Source: Oscillospiraceae bacterium (GTDB taxonomy: Bacteria; Bacillota; Clostridia; Oscillospirales; Acutalibacteraceae). From it: a stretch of 64,000 nucleotides of DNA. The position numbers were made by a program, and so were the translations under genes. The stretch covers positions 46,581 through 110,580 of the forward strand of contig SVOJ01000006.1 of assembly GCA_015066385.1 (NCBI GenBank), read 5' to 3'. Positions 7,682-16,103 of the stretch are shown piece after piece (the stretch's first letter is position 1; each line of letters begins with the position of its first letter). The notes below the pieces were generated by a model. It made no database searches. It was given only the letters and a program-made list of their open reading frames with translations, and was not told where the DNA came from.

Positions 7682-8434
7682 TTGAATATCAACATCAACG
7701 GTATCGACGTCAATTACCTGCACTTCGGTGAGGGGGATGCTGTCGTCATGTTGCACGGTTGGGGTGCCAATGCCCAGCTTTTCGAGTCCGCTGCACAGGT
7801 CGTTGCACAAAAATACAGTGTCTATGCACCCGATTTTCCCGGGTTCGGCGGCACATCCGAACCTGCCGACGTATGGACGGTGGATGATTACACCGATTTT
7901 GCGGTTGCGTTCATTTCTGCACTCGGTCTTAAAAAAGTGATTCTGCTCGGTCACTCCTTCGGCGGCAGAGTCATCATCAAAATGACAAACCGCAAAGATT
8001 TACCGTTTGAAATCGACAAGATCATTCTTACCGATGCCGCAGGCATCAAGCCGGAAAAGAGTGAAGCACAACTCAAAAAAGAAAAAATCAGCAGACTCGG
8101 CGGCAAGCTCTTAAAGCCGTTCCCGGGTGTACTCGAAAAGGTCCAATCCATGACGGGTTCTGCCGATTACCGTGCCGCTTCGCCGCACATGCGAAAAATC
8201 CTTGTCAACGTGGTCAACGAAGACCTGACCGACCTTTTGCCCGGAGTCAAGCCCTCAACCCTGCTTATCTGGGGCGATCTCGACACCGCAACTCCGCTGT
8301 CCGACGGGCAGAAAATGGAACAGATGATGCCCGATGCAGGCCTTGCCGTCATGCACGGATGCACACATTTTGCCTTCCTCGAAAATCCCGTTCTGTTTGC
8401 CAATATCCTTCGTTCATTTTTGAATATTCAATAA
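7682..8434 (+). CDS. Alpha/beta-fold hydrolase
   Basis: 250 residues with a TTG start at 7682, chosen because AAAGGAAGG is ~8 bp upstream and no ATG precedes the fold. Motifs: oxyanion region MLHGWGAN, nucleophile elbow GHSFGG, acid Asp in WGDLDTATP and catalytic His in GCTHFAFLENP. It lies 15 bp before the MurF-like gene, so it is likely co-transcribed with cell-wall precursor genes; substrate unknown. Confidence 0.85.
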   Translation: MNININGIDVNYLHFGEGDAVVMLHGWGANAQLFESAAQVVAQKYSVYAPDFPGFGGTSEPADVWTVDDYTDFAVAFISALGLKKVILLGHSFGGRVIIKMTNRKDLPFEIDKIILTDAAGIKPEKSEAQLKKEKISRLGGKLLKPFPGVLEKVQSMTGSADYRAASPHMRKILVNVVNEDLTDLLPGVKPSTLLIWGDLDTATPLSDGQKMEQMMPDAGLAVMHGCTHFAFLENPVLFANILRSFLNIQ

Positions 8435-8449
8435 GAGAGGAGTACAAAA

Positions 8450-10030
8450 ATGAGTCCTGCATTGCAAATTCTGTACGGATTGAGCGTTTTGCTCGGCTAT
8501 TATGCCGTCTTCCGTATGACATTGTCCAACCTGCACATGTTCCAGCTCAACGGCTATCGCGCCGATACGCAGTTCAACTGGATGAAGAAAAACTTTTCAA
8601 AGTACATTGTCAACGTTCTGCTGATTCCCGTTGCAATTCTGTTTGCATTCGTTGACGGCAACATCTTCCCCATCCTTGCCGCAACGGTGGTAAATGTGCT
8701 GTACTGTGCCGTTCTGCCTTCTAACCGCAAGACACAGGCAAAGAAACCGCTTGTGTGGACTCCCCGTGTCAAGCGCATGACCGCAACGGCACTGCTTGAA
8801 TACGCAATTTTCATGGGTATTTCTTTCTACACATTGAGCACCGAAAAATATCTGCTTGCATTCGGCATCGTGGCACTCAATGTTGCCCTTTGTCCCGTTC
8901 TCATCGTGCTTGCAAACGGGTTCAATCAGCCGATGGAAAAAGGCATCAATGCCCGCTACACAAGAGAAGCCAAAAAAATGCTTAGCCGCTGCCCCGACCT
9001 TGATATTATCGGCATTACGGGATCGTACGGAAAAACGAGCGTCAAGTTCTATCTGTACACCATTCTTCGTGCATGGAAAGACACGCTTGTAACCCCCGAA
9101 AGTTTCAACACCCCCATGGGGATTGTCAAGACCGTCCGCGGCGAACTGAATGCCATGCACCGTATTTTCCTGTGTGAAATGGGTGCAAAATGGGTCGGAG
9201 ACATCAAAGAATTGTGCGACATCGTGCATCCTGCCCACGGCATCATCACAGCCCTCGGCGAACAGCACCTTGAATCGTTCAAGTCTGTTGAAAACATCCG
9301 CAAGACCAAGTATGAACTTGCAGATTCTCTGCCCGAAAACGGCAGACTGTATGTCAACTTCGACAACGAAGCCATCCGCAAAAATCCCCCCAAACACAAA
9401 TACATTACCTACGGCACCACGAGCGACTGCGACTGGTATGCAAGCGACATCGTCAGTACCGCCGACGGCACACAATTCACCGTCAACGGTCCCGACGGAA
9501 AGTCCTGCCGTTTTACCACCAAAATGCTCGGCATTCACAATGTGCTCAACATCACTGCCGCCATTGCCGCGGCTGACGGCTTCGGCATGCCGCTTGAAGA
9601 AATGAAAATGCCCGTGCGCCGCATTGAACCCGTCAAACACCGTATGCAGATCGTGGAAAAAAACGGTGTGACCATTATCGACGATGCGTTCAACTCCAAC
9701 CCCGCAGGTTGCAAAGCCGCGTTGGAAACCCTCGGCGGAATGGACGGTATGAAAGTACTTGTCACCCCCGGCATGGTGGAATTGGGCGAAAAAGAAGAAG
9801 AATGCAACCACACCTTCGGTCAGCAGGCGGCCGCAGTCTGCGACATGGTGGTATTGGTCGGCGAAAAACAGACCCGCCCCATTCTGCAGGGATTGAAAGA
9901 CAAGAACTTCCCCGACGAAAAGATTTATATTACCGACGAATTCCTCGACGGTATGCAGAAAGTGTATTCCGTATCGAGCGAAAAGAAAAAGATCGTTCTG
10001 CTTGAAAACGACCTGCCCGACAACTATTAA
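8450..10030 (+). CDS. MurF-like Mur ligase with N-terminal membrane segments
   Basis: 526 residues. Four hydrophobic segments fill roughly the first 165 residues, followed by a Mur-ligase ATPase with P-loop GITGSYGKTSVK (about 183-194), central-domain LGEQHLESF and the MurF-type DAFNSNPAG and TPGMVELG motifs. MurF joins D-Ala-D-Ala to the UDP-MurNAc tripeptide; the downstream Ddl makes that dipeptide, supporting the assignment. The membrane domain is absent from classical MurF but is a known variant in Clostridia, so a related amide ligase is also possible. Confidence 0.85.
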   Translation: MSPALQILYGLSVLLGYYAVFRMTLSNLHMFQLNGYRADTQFNWMKKNFSKYIVNVLLIPVAILFAFVDGNIFPILAATVVNVLYCAVLPSNRKTQAKKPLVWTPRVKRMTATALLEYAIFMGISFYTLSTEKYLLAFGIVALNVALCPVLIVLANGFNQPMEKGINARYTREAKKMLSRCPDLDIIGITGSYGKTSVKFYLYTILRAWKDTLVTPESFNTPMGIVKTVRGELNAMHRIFLCEMGAKWVGDIKELCDIVHPAHGIITALGEQHLESFKSVENIRKTKYELADSLPENGRLYVNFDNEAIRKNPPKHKYITYGTTSDCDWYASDIVSTADGTQFTVNGPDGKSCRFTTKMLGIHNVLNITAAIAAADGFGMPLEEMKMPVRRIEPVKHRMQIVEKNGVTIIDDAFNSNPAGCKAALETLGGMDGMKVLVTPGMVELGEKEEECNHTFGQQAAAVCDMVVLVGEKQTRPILQGLKDKNFPDEKIYITDEFLDGMQKVYSVSSEKKKIVLLENDLPDNY

Positions 10031-10047
10031 GCAAGGAGGAAAAACGA

Positions 10048-11316
10048 ATGAAAATCAAACTTGCCGTTCTGTTCGGCGGTATGAGTGTTGAACACGAAGT
10101 TTCCGTTATTTCCGCTTTGCAGGCGGTCGCATCACTGGACACTTCCAAATACGACATTTATCCCATTTACATGACCAAAAACAATGAATTCTACACCGGC
10201 CCCGATGCAGGTTTCATTGAATCTTACCGCGATATTCCCGCACTTCTCAAAAAATGCACCCGTTGCTTCTTCATCAAAGACGGCAACAAGGTAAAACTCA
10301 TGCGCTATCCGCTCAAGAGATTCGGCAACAACGTACTGACAGAAGTGGATGTTGCGTTCCCCATCGTACACGGCACGAACGTGGAGGACGGCGTTCTGCA
10401 GGGGTATCTGAAAACCCTCGGATTGCCGTTTGTCGGCTGTGACGTATTGTCCTCGGCTGTCGGTATGGACAAATACGTGATGAAGACCGTACTCATGCAG
10501 TGCGGTGTGCCCGTTCTCGATTGCATCCGCGTGAATGTGCGTGAATTTGCGGACCCCGATAAAATCCTTGACGAATGCGAAGCAAAGATCGGCTATCCCG
10601 TGATTGTCAAACCTGTCAACCTCGGTTCGTCCGTCGGCATCAGTCTTGCAAAAGACCGCCGTGCATTGCTTCATTCCTTGGACGATGCATTCCGTTATGC
10701 ACCGCAATTGCTGATTGAACGTGCCGTCACCGACCTGACCGAAATCAACTGTTCGGTCTGCGGAGATGTGGATTACGCAGAGGCCAGCGAATGCGAACAG
10801 CCGCTGAAGACGGACGAAATTCTCAGCTATGCCGACAAATATACCTCCGGCGGCGGTGGCGGTGCCAAAGGCGGAAAGCTCGGTGCCAATGGCGGCAAGC
10901 TCGGCGGTGCCAAGGGCAGCGGCTCAAAAGGCGCGGGCATGGCAAGCCTGTCGCGCAAAATCCCCGCCGACATCAGCCCCGAACGCAGAGAAGAAATCCG
11001 CACCATGGCGGTCAAGGCTTTTCAGGCTCTCGGCTGTAACGGTGTGTCGCGTATTGACTTCATGATCGACGGCGCAACCGACAAGGTCTATCTCAACGAA
11101 ATCAACACCATCCCCGGTTCGCTTTCGTTCTATCTCTGGAAGCCTGTCGGCGTGGAATACAATGTGCTTCTTGACCGCATGATTGAACTTGCACTCAAGC
11201 GCCGCAGACAGGAAGAAAGTTTCACCTATTCTTTCGACACAAACATCCTCGCCGTGGATCGCTCCTTTACATCAACAGGCGGCTCCAAAGGCGGCAAATT
11301 AGGCACAAAAGGCTAA
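10048..11316 (+). CDS. ddl: D-alanine--D-alanine ligase with Gly/Lys-rich insert
   Basis: 422 residues, longer than the usual 300-370. The N-domain has GGMSVEHEVSVISA; the ATP-grasp domain has VGCDVLSSAVGMDK, VIVKPVNLGSSVGI and the metal-binding EINTIPGSLSFYLW. At about residues 267-297, right after the SYADKY of the omega loop that closes over the active site, there is a ~30-residue tract of Gly, Lys, Ala and Ser with repeated GGKLG. A similar GGSKGGKLG tail ends the protein. AAGGAGG precedes the ATG; it is 17 bp after the MurF-like gene. It makes the D-Ala-D-Ala dipeptide for peptidoglycan. Confidence 0.93.
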   Translation: MKIKLAVLFGGMSVEHEVSVISALQAVASLDTSKYDIYPIYMTKNNEFYTGPDAGFIESYRDIPALLKKCTRCFFIKDGNKVKLMRYPLKRFGNNVLTEVDVAFPIVHGTNVEDGVLQGYLKTLGLPFVGCDVLSSAVGMDKYVMKTVLMQCGVPVLDCIRVNVREFADPDKILDECEAKIGYPVIVKPVNLGSSVGISLAKDRRALLHSLDDAFRYAPQLLIERAVTDLTEINCSVCGDVDYAEASECEQPLKTDEILSYADKYTSGGGGGAKGGKLGANGGKLGGAKGSGSKGAGMASLSRKIPADISPERREEIRTMAVKAFQALGCNGVSRIDFMIDGATDKVYLNEINTIPGSLSFYLWKPVGVEYNVLLDRMIELALKRRRQEESFTYSFDTNILAVDRSFTSTGGSKGGKLGTKG

Positions 11317-11321
11317 AAAAA

Positions 11322-11343
11322 TCCCCGCTAAACCGTAAGTTGC
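11322..11343. repeat. Single arm of the AAACCGTAATTTG-type repeat
   Basis: CCCCGCTAAACCGTAAGTTG matches the right-hand outer arm of the composite repeats, here without a partner arm. Confidence 0.6.
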
Positions 11344-11358
11344 AAATATTTTCCATTC

Positions 11359-11391
11359 AAAAAGCCGCTTCCTTTCGGAAACGGCTTTTTT
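11359..11391. terminator. Bidirectional terminator between ddl and enoate-reductase gene
   Basis: AAAAAGCCG / CGGCTTTTT stem with a TTTCGGAAA-containing loop; T-runs on both strands. Confidence 0.85.
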
Positions 11392-11405
11392 CATTTTTGT
11401 TTTTC

Positions 11406-13469
11406 TTACAGTTTCATGGCAACGTCCCATGCGCCCCAGATAACGGTACGCAGGTTGCCGACCTTGTCGGCATCACCGATGACGTGTACGTGCTTTGCCT
11501 TGGGAGCAAGCGGAGTGGGAACGTAACCGACGGACATGATGACGTTGTCACAAGCGATATCAAAGGTCTTGCCGTCTTTGCCCTTGACGGTAACCTTGCC
11601 GTCAGCAATTTCGGCAACACCGGTTTCAAGATGTACGGGAACCTTGTTGGTCTTGAAGAAGTCACGCAGGAAGCTGGTGTTTGCAAGGCAGATACCCTTT
11701 GTGACAATGAGGTCATCCATCATTTCGATGATGGTGGGCTTTTTGCCCTGCAGATACAGTTCATATGCGATTTCGCAACCGGTTAAGCCGCCGCCGATGA
11801 CAACAACGTTATCACCGACCGTCTTGTTGCCCAGCAGGAAGTCAACGGCTTCAATGGCCTTTTCAGCACCCTTGACAGGAATCTTTCTTGCCTTGGAGCC
11901 GGTTGCAATGATGACTTCGTCAGCCTGCAGATTTTCAATATTTTTGATTTCGGTGTTGAAATGGACACAGATAGAATCATACTTCTTGATTTCACGGATG
12001 TACCATGCAATCAGGTCGCGGTCCTTTTCCTTGTAGGACGGAGCAGCAGCGGCAATGAAGACACCGCCGAGCTTGTCGCTCTTTTCGTACAGTTCGACCT
12101 TGTGGCCGCGCTGTGCACAGACGATGGCTGCTTCCATACCGCCGATACCGCCGCCGACAACAGCGATGCGTTTGGACTTCTTGGCAGGAACAATCTTGTA
12201 TTTCTTGGACTGCATGGTCTTGGGGTTGAGTGCACAGCGTGCAAGACCCATGGTGTCAGGCAGATCCTGGGTATTGGCATGACCCTTGGAGGAAGAGAAG
12301 TTGAAGCAACCTGCGTGGCAGCAGATACAGGGCTTGATTTCTTCGACTCTGTCTTCGATGAGTTTGGTGATCCATTCGGGGTCGGTCAGGAACTGACGGG
12401 CAACACCGACACCGTCGATTCTGCCTTCGGCAATGGCTTCTGCAGCCACATCGGGTTCCATACGGCCTGCGCAGACAACAGGAATGTCCACAAACTTTTT
12501 GATGTGTGCAACGTCTTCGAGGTTGCAGTTCTGGGGCATGTACATGGGGGGATGTGCCCAGTACCAGGAGTCGTATGTACCGTTGTCGGCATTGAGCATG
12601 TCGTAGCCGGCATCCTGCAGATACTTGGCGGCTTTTTCGGATTCAGGCATGGCTCTGCCGACTTCCGTGTACTTTTCGCCGGGCATTGCGCCTTCGCAAA
12701 AGCCCTTCATCTTGGACTCAACGGAATAACGCAGTGAAACGGGATAATCTTCACCGCAGGCTTCCTTGATGGCCTTGACAACTTCAACGGGGAAGCGATA
12801 TCTGTTTTCAAACGATCCGCCGTATTCGTCGGTACGCTTGTTGAAGAATTCAATGGCAAACTGGTCAAGAAGATAACCTTCGTGAACGGCATGCACTTCC
12901 ACACCGTCAACGCCTGCATCACGACAGAGTTTTGCGGTCTTGGCAAATGCTTCGATGATCTCGTGGATCTGTTCTTTTGTCATTTCGGGGCAGATGATGT
13001 CGTGTGCCCAACGGGACGGCTGCGGGCTGGGAGATGCCAGTTCATGGGATGTGTCAATGATGGGCTTGATGATTGCACGGGTGAATTTATTTTTGTGCAG
13101 AGGAGCAATCAGTTCGGTAATAGCCCAGCTTCTGCCCATGCCGGCGGTGAGCTGAACAAACAGTTTTGCACCTGTCTTATGGATTTCATCCATGAATTCT
13201 TTGAGTTCTTCGAACATCTTGGGATTCTGCCAGAGCCATTTGCCCCAGAAGGTATCACGCAGGGGTGCAATGCCGGGGATGATCAGACCGACATTGTTTT
13301 TTGCTCTTTCAAGGAAGAGATTTGCCGCTTCCTTATCGAAGTGACAGCCACCCAGTTCAAACCAACCGAACAGCGAGGTGCCGCCCATGGGGCACATAAC
13401 AATACGGTTCTTGATTTCTACATTACCGATTTTCCACGGGGTAAATAAAGCTTCATACTGCTTATCCAT
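11406..13469 (-). CDS. NADH:flavin oxidoreductase / 2-enoate reductase family
   Basis: 687 residues from the ATG at 13469. The old-yellow-enzyme FMN barrel fills the first ~370 residues (IVMCPMGGTSLF, DGVEVHAVHEGYLLDQF). A cysteine cluster CICCHAGCFNF plus a later Cys (ARCALNP) binds a 4Fe-4S cluster, and the C-terminal NAD/FAD domain has IAVVGGGIGGMEAAI and VVVIGGGLTGCEIA. This layout matches clostridial 2-enoate/cinnamate reductases and bile-acid or dienoyl-CoA reductases, anaerobic C=C reductions; substrate not readable. It has its own promoter and appears monocistronic. Confidence 0.9.
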   Translation of the reverse strand: MDKQYEALFTPWKIGNVEIKNRIVMCPMGGTSLFGWFELGGCHFDKEAANLFLERAKNNVGLIIPGIAPLRDTFWGKWLWQNPKMFEELKEFMDEIHKTGAKLFVQLTAGMGRSWAITELIAPLHKNKFTRAIIKPIIDTSHELASPSPQPSRWAHDIICPEMTKEQIHEIIEAFAKTAKLCRDAGVDGVEVHAVHEGYLLDQFAIEFFNKRTDEYGGSFENRYRFPVEVVKAIKEACGEDYPVSLRYSVESKMKGFCEGAMPGEKYTEVGRAMPESEKAAKYLQDAGYDMLNADNGTYDSWYWAHPPMYMPQNCNLEDVAHIKKFVDIPVVCAGRMEPDVAAEAIAEGRIDGVGVARQFLTDPEWITKLIEDRVEEIKPCICCHAGCFNFSSSKGHANTQDLPDTMGLARCALNPKTMQSKKYKIVPAKKSKRIAVVGGGIGGMEAAIVCAQRGHKVELYEKSDKLGGVFIAAAAPSYKEKDRDLIAWYIREIKKYDSICVHFNTEIKNIENLQADEVIIATGSKARKIPVKGAEKAIEAVDFLLGNKTVGDNVVVIGGGLTGCEIAYELYLQGKKPTIIEMMDDLIVTKGICLANTSFLRDFFKTNKVPVHLETGVAEIADGKVTVKGKDGKTFDIACDNVIMSVGYVPTPLAPKAKHVHVIGDADKVGNLRTVIWGAWDVAMKL

Positions 13470-13541
13470 GTTAAACCACATCCTTCTCATAATTACGGAT
13501 TCAAACGGCTTGAAAGCCCGCCTGATATCCCATTCTATACT

Positions 13542-13570
13542 ATAATAAGATAAAACATAAGAAATGTCAA
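13542..13570 (-). promoter_or_regulatory. Promoter of enoate-reductase-like gene
   Basis: Minus strand TTGACA-N17-TATTAT. Confidence 0.75.
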
Positions 13571-13713
13571 CCGCCCCTTGTTAAAAATTTAACTTTTTAA
13601 TGATGTATTGCTCTGTTGGACCGAATCGGAGACAGACCTTTGTGTGAATGAAAGAAACTTGCATCGTTTCATCTTCGGTGATAAAATAGAAATATCCGAT
13701 TTTTGAACTTTTT

Positions 13714-13739
13714 TGTAACGTTTTTGTGTTTTTTCTGTC
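13714..13739 (+). promoter_or_regulatory. Candidate ECF-sigma promoter of sigma operon 1
   Basis: TGTAAC-N16-TGTC, resembling ECF -35/-10 pairs (AAC...CGT type). The paralogous operon has TGTAAC-N16-CGTA at 20553, suggesting autoregulation. Confidence 0.5.
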
Positions 13740-13764
13740 TTACAGGTGAAAGGGCGGTGAAAAT

Positions 13765-14256
13765 GTGACTGCTTTTGAAAAGATTTTCCATGAAAACAGA
13801 GATTTCATCTTTAAATATCTGCTGAAAATGAGCCGCAATGCGCTCGTTGCGGAAGAACTGACACAGGAAACATTTTTCCGTGCTTACATGAACTACGACT
13901 CGCTTCGCAACAAAGAAAATGCAAGCAGTTGGCTTTGCAGCATTGCAAAAAATGCATATTTTGCATGGTACAATGAACAAAAGAAACTACAACCGCTGAC
14001 CTTTGCGGAAGACATGGCAGCATCGGATAACACGGCACAGTTTGCGGAACAAAAAGAACTTTCGCAACAGGCACTGCATTGTCTGCATGAGCTGGAAGAG
14101 CCGTACAAAGAGGTGTTCATGCTGTGTGTATTCGGCGGGTTTTCGCTGAAGGACATCAGCCTTTTGTTCGGCAAAAGCGAAAGCTGGGCACGGGTCACAT
14201 TTTACCGTGCAAAACAAAAACTGTCGGAAAGGATGAAACAAACATATGGATTGTAA
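13765..14256 (+). CDS. ECF-type RNA polymerase sigma factor 1
   Basis: 163 residues with a GTG start preceded by GGGCGGTGA. Region 2 shows LVAEELTQETFFRAY and a WLCSIAKNAYFAWY helix; region 4 shows EPYKEVFMLCVFGGFSLKDISLLFGKSESWARVTFYRAKQKL, a complete helix-turn-helix. It overlaps the anti-sigma gene by 11 bp, so the two are translationally coupled. It is a paralogue of the factor at 20614. The inducing signal is not visible. Confidence 0.92.
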   Translation: MTAFEKIFHENRDFIFKYLLKMSRNALVAEELTQETFFRAYMNYDSLRNKENASSWLCSIAKNAYFAWYNEQKKLQPLTFAEDMAASDNTAQFAEQKELSQQALHCLHELEEPYKEVFMLCVFGGFSLKDISLLFGKSESWARVTFYRAKQKLSERMKQTYGL

Positions 14257-14878
14257 TATCATCAGAGATTTATTGCCGTTGTATATTGATGCGTGTTGCA
14301 GTGAAGAAAGCACACGGCAGATTGAAGCGCACATTGCAGAATGCGCAGACTGCAAGGAAATTTACGAAAGCATGAAGGTGCCTTGCGAAACGGTCAGTAT
14401 CCCTGCCGTGCCGACCGCATTGCGAAGAATCAACGATTGGAAAGCATCGGTTCTGCAGTCGGCATTGCTGTTCGGTTCATTTTTTGCGATCGCTGTGGGC
14501 GTTTCGCTGGAAGGTAAGACCCCGTCGGGATTTTCAAACAGCTTCTGGGCACTCAATCTGGTGGTGCCTGTAACGGGCTTTATGCTTTCGCTGTCGAACT
14601 GGTATTTTATAAGACTTTACAAAAGCCGAAAGCAGTTTTCGGTCTGCTCGTCGCTTGCAACCTTTGCATTTACGGTCTGTGCATATGCATGGGCGGTATG
14701 GCATTATGAAATGATTGACATTGCCTCACTGTTTGCTGACTGCGATGCGGCACTGTTTTTTGATGTGATGCATTCTCTTTTATTTCTGTATGGCATCGGC
14801 TTTGTGCTGACGGCTGTATTCTGCGTTTTGTCGGGTGTGCTTTCAGCCCTTTATGCAAAAATGCTTGGCAAGCAGTGA
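14246..14878 (+). CDS. Zinc-finger anti-sigma factor (zf-HC2), membrane-bound
   Basis: 210 residues. The N-terminal anti-sigma zinc-binding motif is in CNIIRDLLPLYIDACCS and EAHIAECADC (HxxxCxxC), followed by four hydrophobic segments. It probably holds the overlapping ECF sigma at the membrane until a signal arrives. It lacks the extracellular sensor domain present in the paralogue at 21090. Confidence 0.85.
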   Translation: MDCNIIRDLLPLYIDACCSEESTRQIEAHIAECADCKEIYESMKVPCETVSIPAVPTALRRINDWKASVLQSALLFGSFFAIAVGVSLEGKTPSGFSNSFWALNLVVPVTGFMLSLSNWYFIRLYKSRKQFSVCSSLATFAFTVCAYAWAVWHYEMIDIASLFADCDAALFFDVMHSLLFLYGIGFVLTAVFCVLSGVLSALYAKMLGKQ

Positions 14879-14887
14879 GGTGGCATC

Positions 14888-15580
14888 ATGGAAAAAGCAA
14901 CGCGTCTTGCCACGTATTTTCTGTTTGCACTGACGGCATTCTTCCCTGCCGCATCGGCACTGACCGCCGTTTTCGGATATAAAATCACCCTTCGGTATAT
15001 CCCTGTTTTTGCAATGATCCTCGCGGTGTTATCGGCCGGCTCAATCATGGGGCACCTTATATACAAACCAAAAAAGATGTTTGTGCTGACCGCGGTGCTT
15101 GCCTTGGTAAGTATCGTCAATGCGGCACTGCTGATTTTTACATGCAACACGCCGACAGTGATTATTGGCACCCTTTTTTCCGCAATCTGCTGTTGCCTTC
15201 TGCCTGCGGTGCACGCAAAACGGCTTGCCGTAAGAATAACGGCATTGGTTTTGTCGGTGCTGATGCTGCTTCCCTGTTGTTACTGCGGTTTTATTTTTCT
15301 CATTTTCGGCAACATCGGGCAAAACACGGTGGTGCAATCTGCCGTTTCACCTGACGGAACACTTTGCGCCGAGGTTATAGACAGCGATCAGGGGGCACTT
15401 GGCGGCAACACCCTGGTACAAGTGCGTGAAACATATTCTTTCGATGCAGGGATTTTTGAAATCAGCAAAAAGGCGCAACGCGTTTATATGGGCGAATGGG
15501 GAGAATTCAAAGATATGGAAATCGAATGGAAATACGACAATTGTCTTTCCGTCAACGGACATGAATACGCAATACAATAA
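14888..15580 (+). CDS. Membrane protein of unknown function (DUF5412-like C-terminus)
   Basis: 230 residues: four to five transmembrane segments in the first ~150 residues, then an exported beta-rich tail starting AVSPDGTLCAEVIDSDQG. The SPDG...A.V pattern resembles the DUF5412-type domain in Firmicutes, by memory only. It begins 9 bp after the anti-sigma gene, so it is third in the sigma operon and may be a sensor or target. Confidence 0.65.
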   Translation: MEKATRLATYFLFALTAFFPAASALTAVFGYKITLRYIPVFAMILAVLSAGSIMGHLIYKPKKMFVLTAVLALVSIVNAALLIFTCNTPTVIIGTLFSAICCCLLPAVHAKRLAVRITALVLSVLMLLPCCYCGFIFLIFGNIGQNTVVQSAVSPDGTLCAEVIDSDQGALGGNTLVQVRETYSFDAGIFEISKKAQRVYMGEWGEFKDMEIEWKYDNCLSVNGHEYAIQ

Positions 15581-15633
15581 AAAAGAAAAAATTTCACCGC
15601 CTTGGGTACAAAAAAACCTGCGGCGGTGTGTTG

Positions 15634-15681
15634 TTATGATTCTCGTTTCATGACTTCCCTTGCGCCGAGCATAACGAAGTT
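15634..15681 (-). pseudogene. Duplicated 3'-end fragment of Met-gamma-lyase gene
   Basis: On the minus strand the last ~15 codons read VMLGAREVMKRES, close to the end of the intact gene (VMLGAREVHKVE). The adjoining hairpin at 15595-15629 copies the intact gene's terminator at 16063-16096. The rest of this second copy is missing, and the toxin module lies between fragment and intact gene. Confidence 0.7.
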
Positions 15682-15703
15682 AAAAAAAAGACGAGTGCGG
15701 GTG

Positions 15704-15732
15704 TTGACAGTTTAAAAATATCTTGCTATAAT
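15704..15732 (+). promoter_or_regulatory. Antitoxin RNA promoter, copy 2
   Basis: Perfect consensus TTGACA-N17-TATAAT. Confidence 0.85.
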
Positions 15733-15738
15733 AAAAGT

Positions 15739-15832
15739 GAACAAGGCAGACCGATAGACGGTCAGCCTTCCAAGATTTGGTTAAGAAATAGCCGCCTCAG
15801 TTGGAAGCTGGTTGGGCGGTTATTTCTTTTTT
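15739..15832 (+). ncRNA. Antisense antitoxin RNA, copy 2
   Basis: Predicted ~94-nt RNA. The start shares GTGAACAAGGCAGACCGATA with copy 1, and it ends at the hairpin GAAATAGCCGCC/GGCGGTTATTTC with six U (15785-15832). It overlaps the 3' end of the toxin ORF on the other strand. Confidence 0.7.
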
Positions 15833-15927
15833 GTTATGTTCATGATGAAATTCATCATATTGATAACAACTGCAATGACTGCAACAAGAAGGCTCAATAA
15901 CATAAAAAGCGCTTCATAAGTTACCAT
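15820..15927 (-). CDS. Putative type I toxin, Hol_Tox small membrane peptide, copy 2
   Basis: 35 residues beginning MVTYEALFMLLSLL, identical to copy 1 for 14 residues, then a divergent hydrophobic helix (VAVIAVVINMM) and the same KKK end. The SD region and the hairpin that hides it (CCCTCC/GGAGGG) are conserved, while the membrane helix and 3' overlap differ, so the two antitoxins may be copy-specific. Confidence 0.75.
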   Translation of the reverse strand: MVTYEALFMLLSLLVAVIAVVINMMNFIMNITKKK

Positions 15928-16017
15928 GTGCATCCCCTCCTTTCCGGAGGGAAAAAGACACCCTCCGAAGTCGGAAGGTAACCGCCTACCGTTTAAGGTC
16001 TGCCTTGCCCGATTGAC

Positions 16018-16046
16018 ATTTTAATATATTCCGACAAAATTTGCAA
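16018..16046 (-). promoter_or_regulatory. Toxin mRNA promoter, copy 2
   Basis: Minus strand TTGCAA-N17-TAAAAT, placed as in copy 1. Confidence 0.7.
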
Positions 16047-16062
16047 GTGAAAAAGAAAAAAA

Positions 16063-16096
16063 CAGCCGCCGTGGGTTCAGAAAACCTGCGGCGGTG
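16063..16096 (-). terminator. Terminator of Met-gamma-lyase family gene
   Basis: CACCGCCGC / GCGGCTG-type stem with a T-run on the minus strand, just past the stop at 16104. Confidence 0.7.
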
Positions 16097-16103
16097 TGTG
16101 TTT

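Noticed and set aside
8597..9811. 404-codon minus-strand ORF inside the MurF-like gene
   Set aside because: It is a shadow of the plus-strand codon pattern, His/Phe/Cys-rich, without SD or recognisable domain, while the plus frame has all Mur-ligase motifs.
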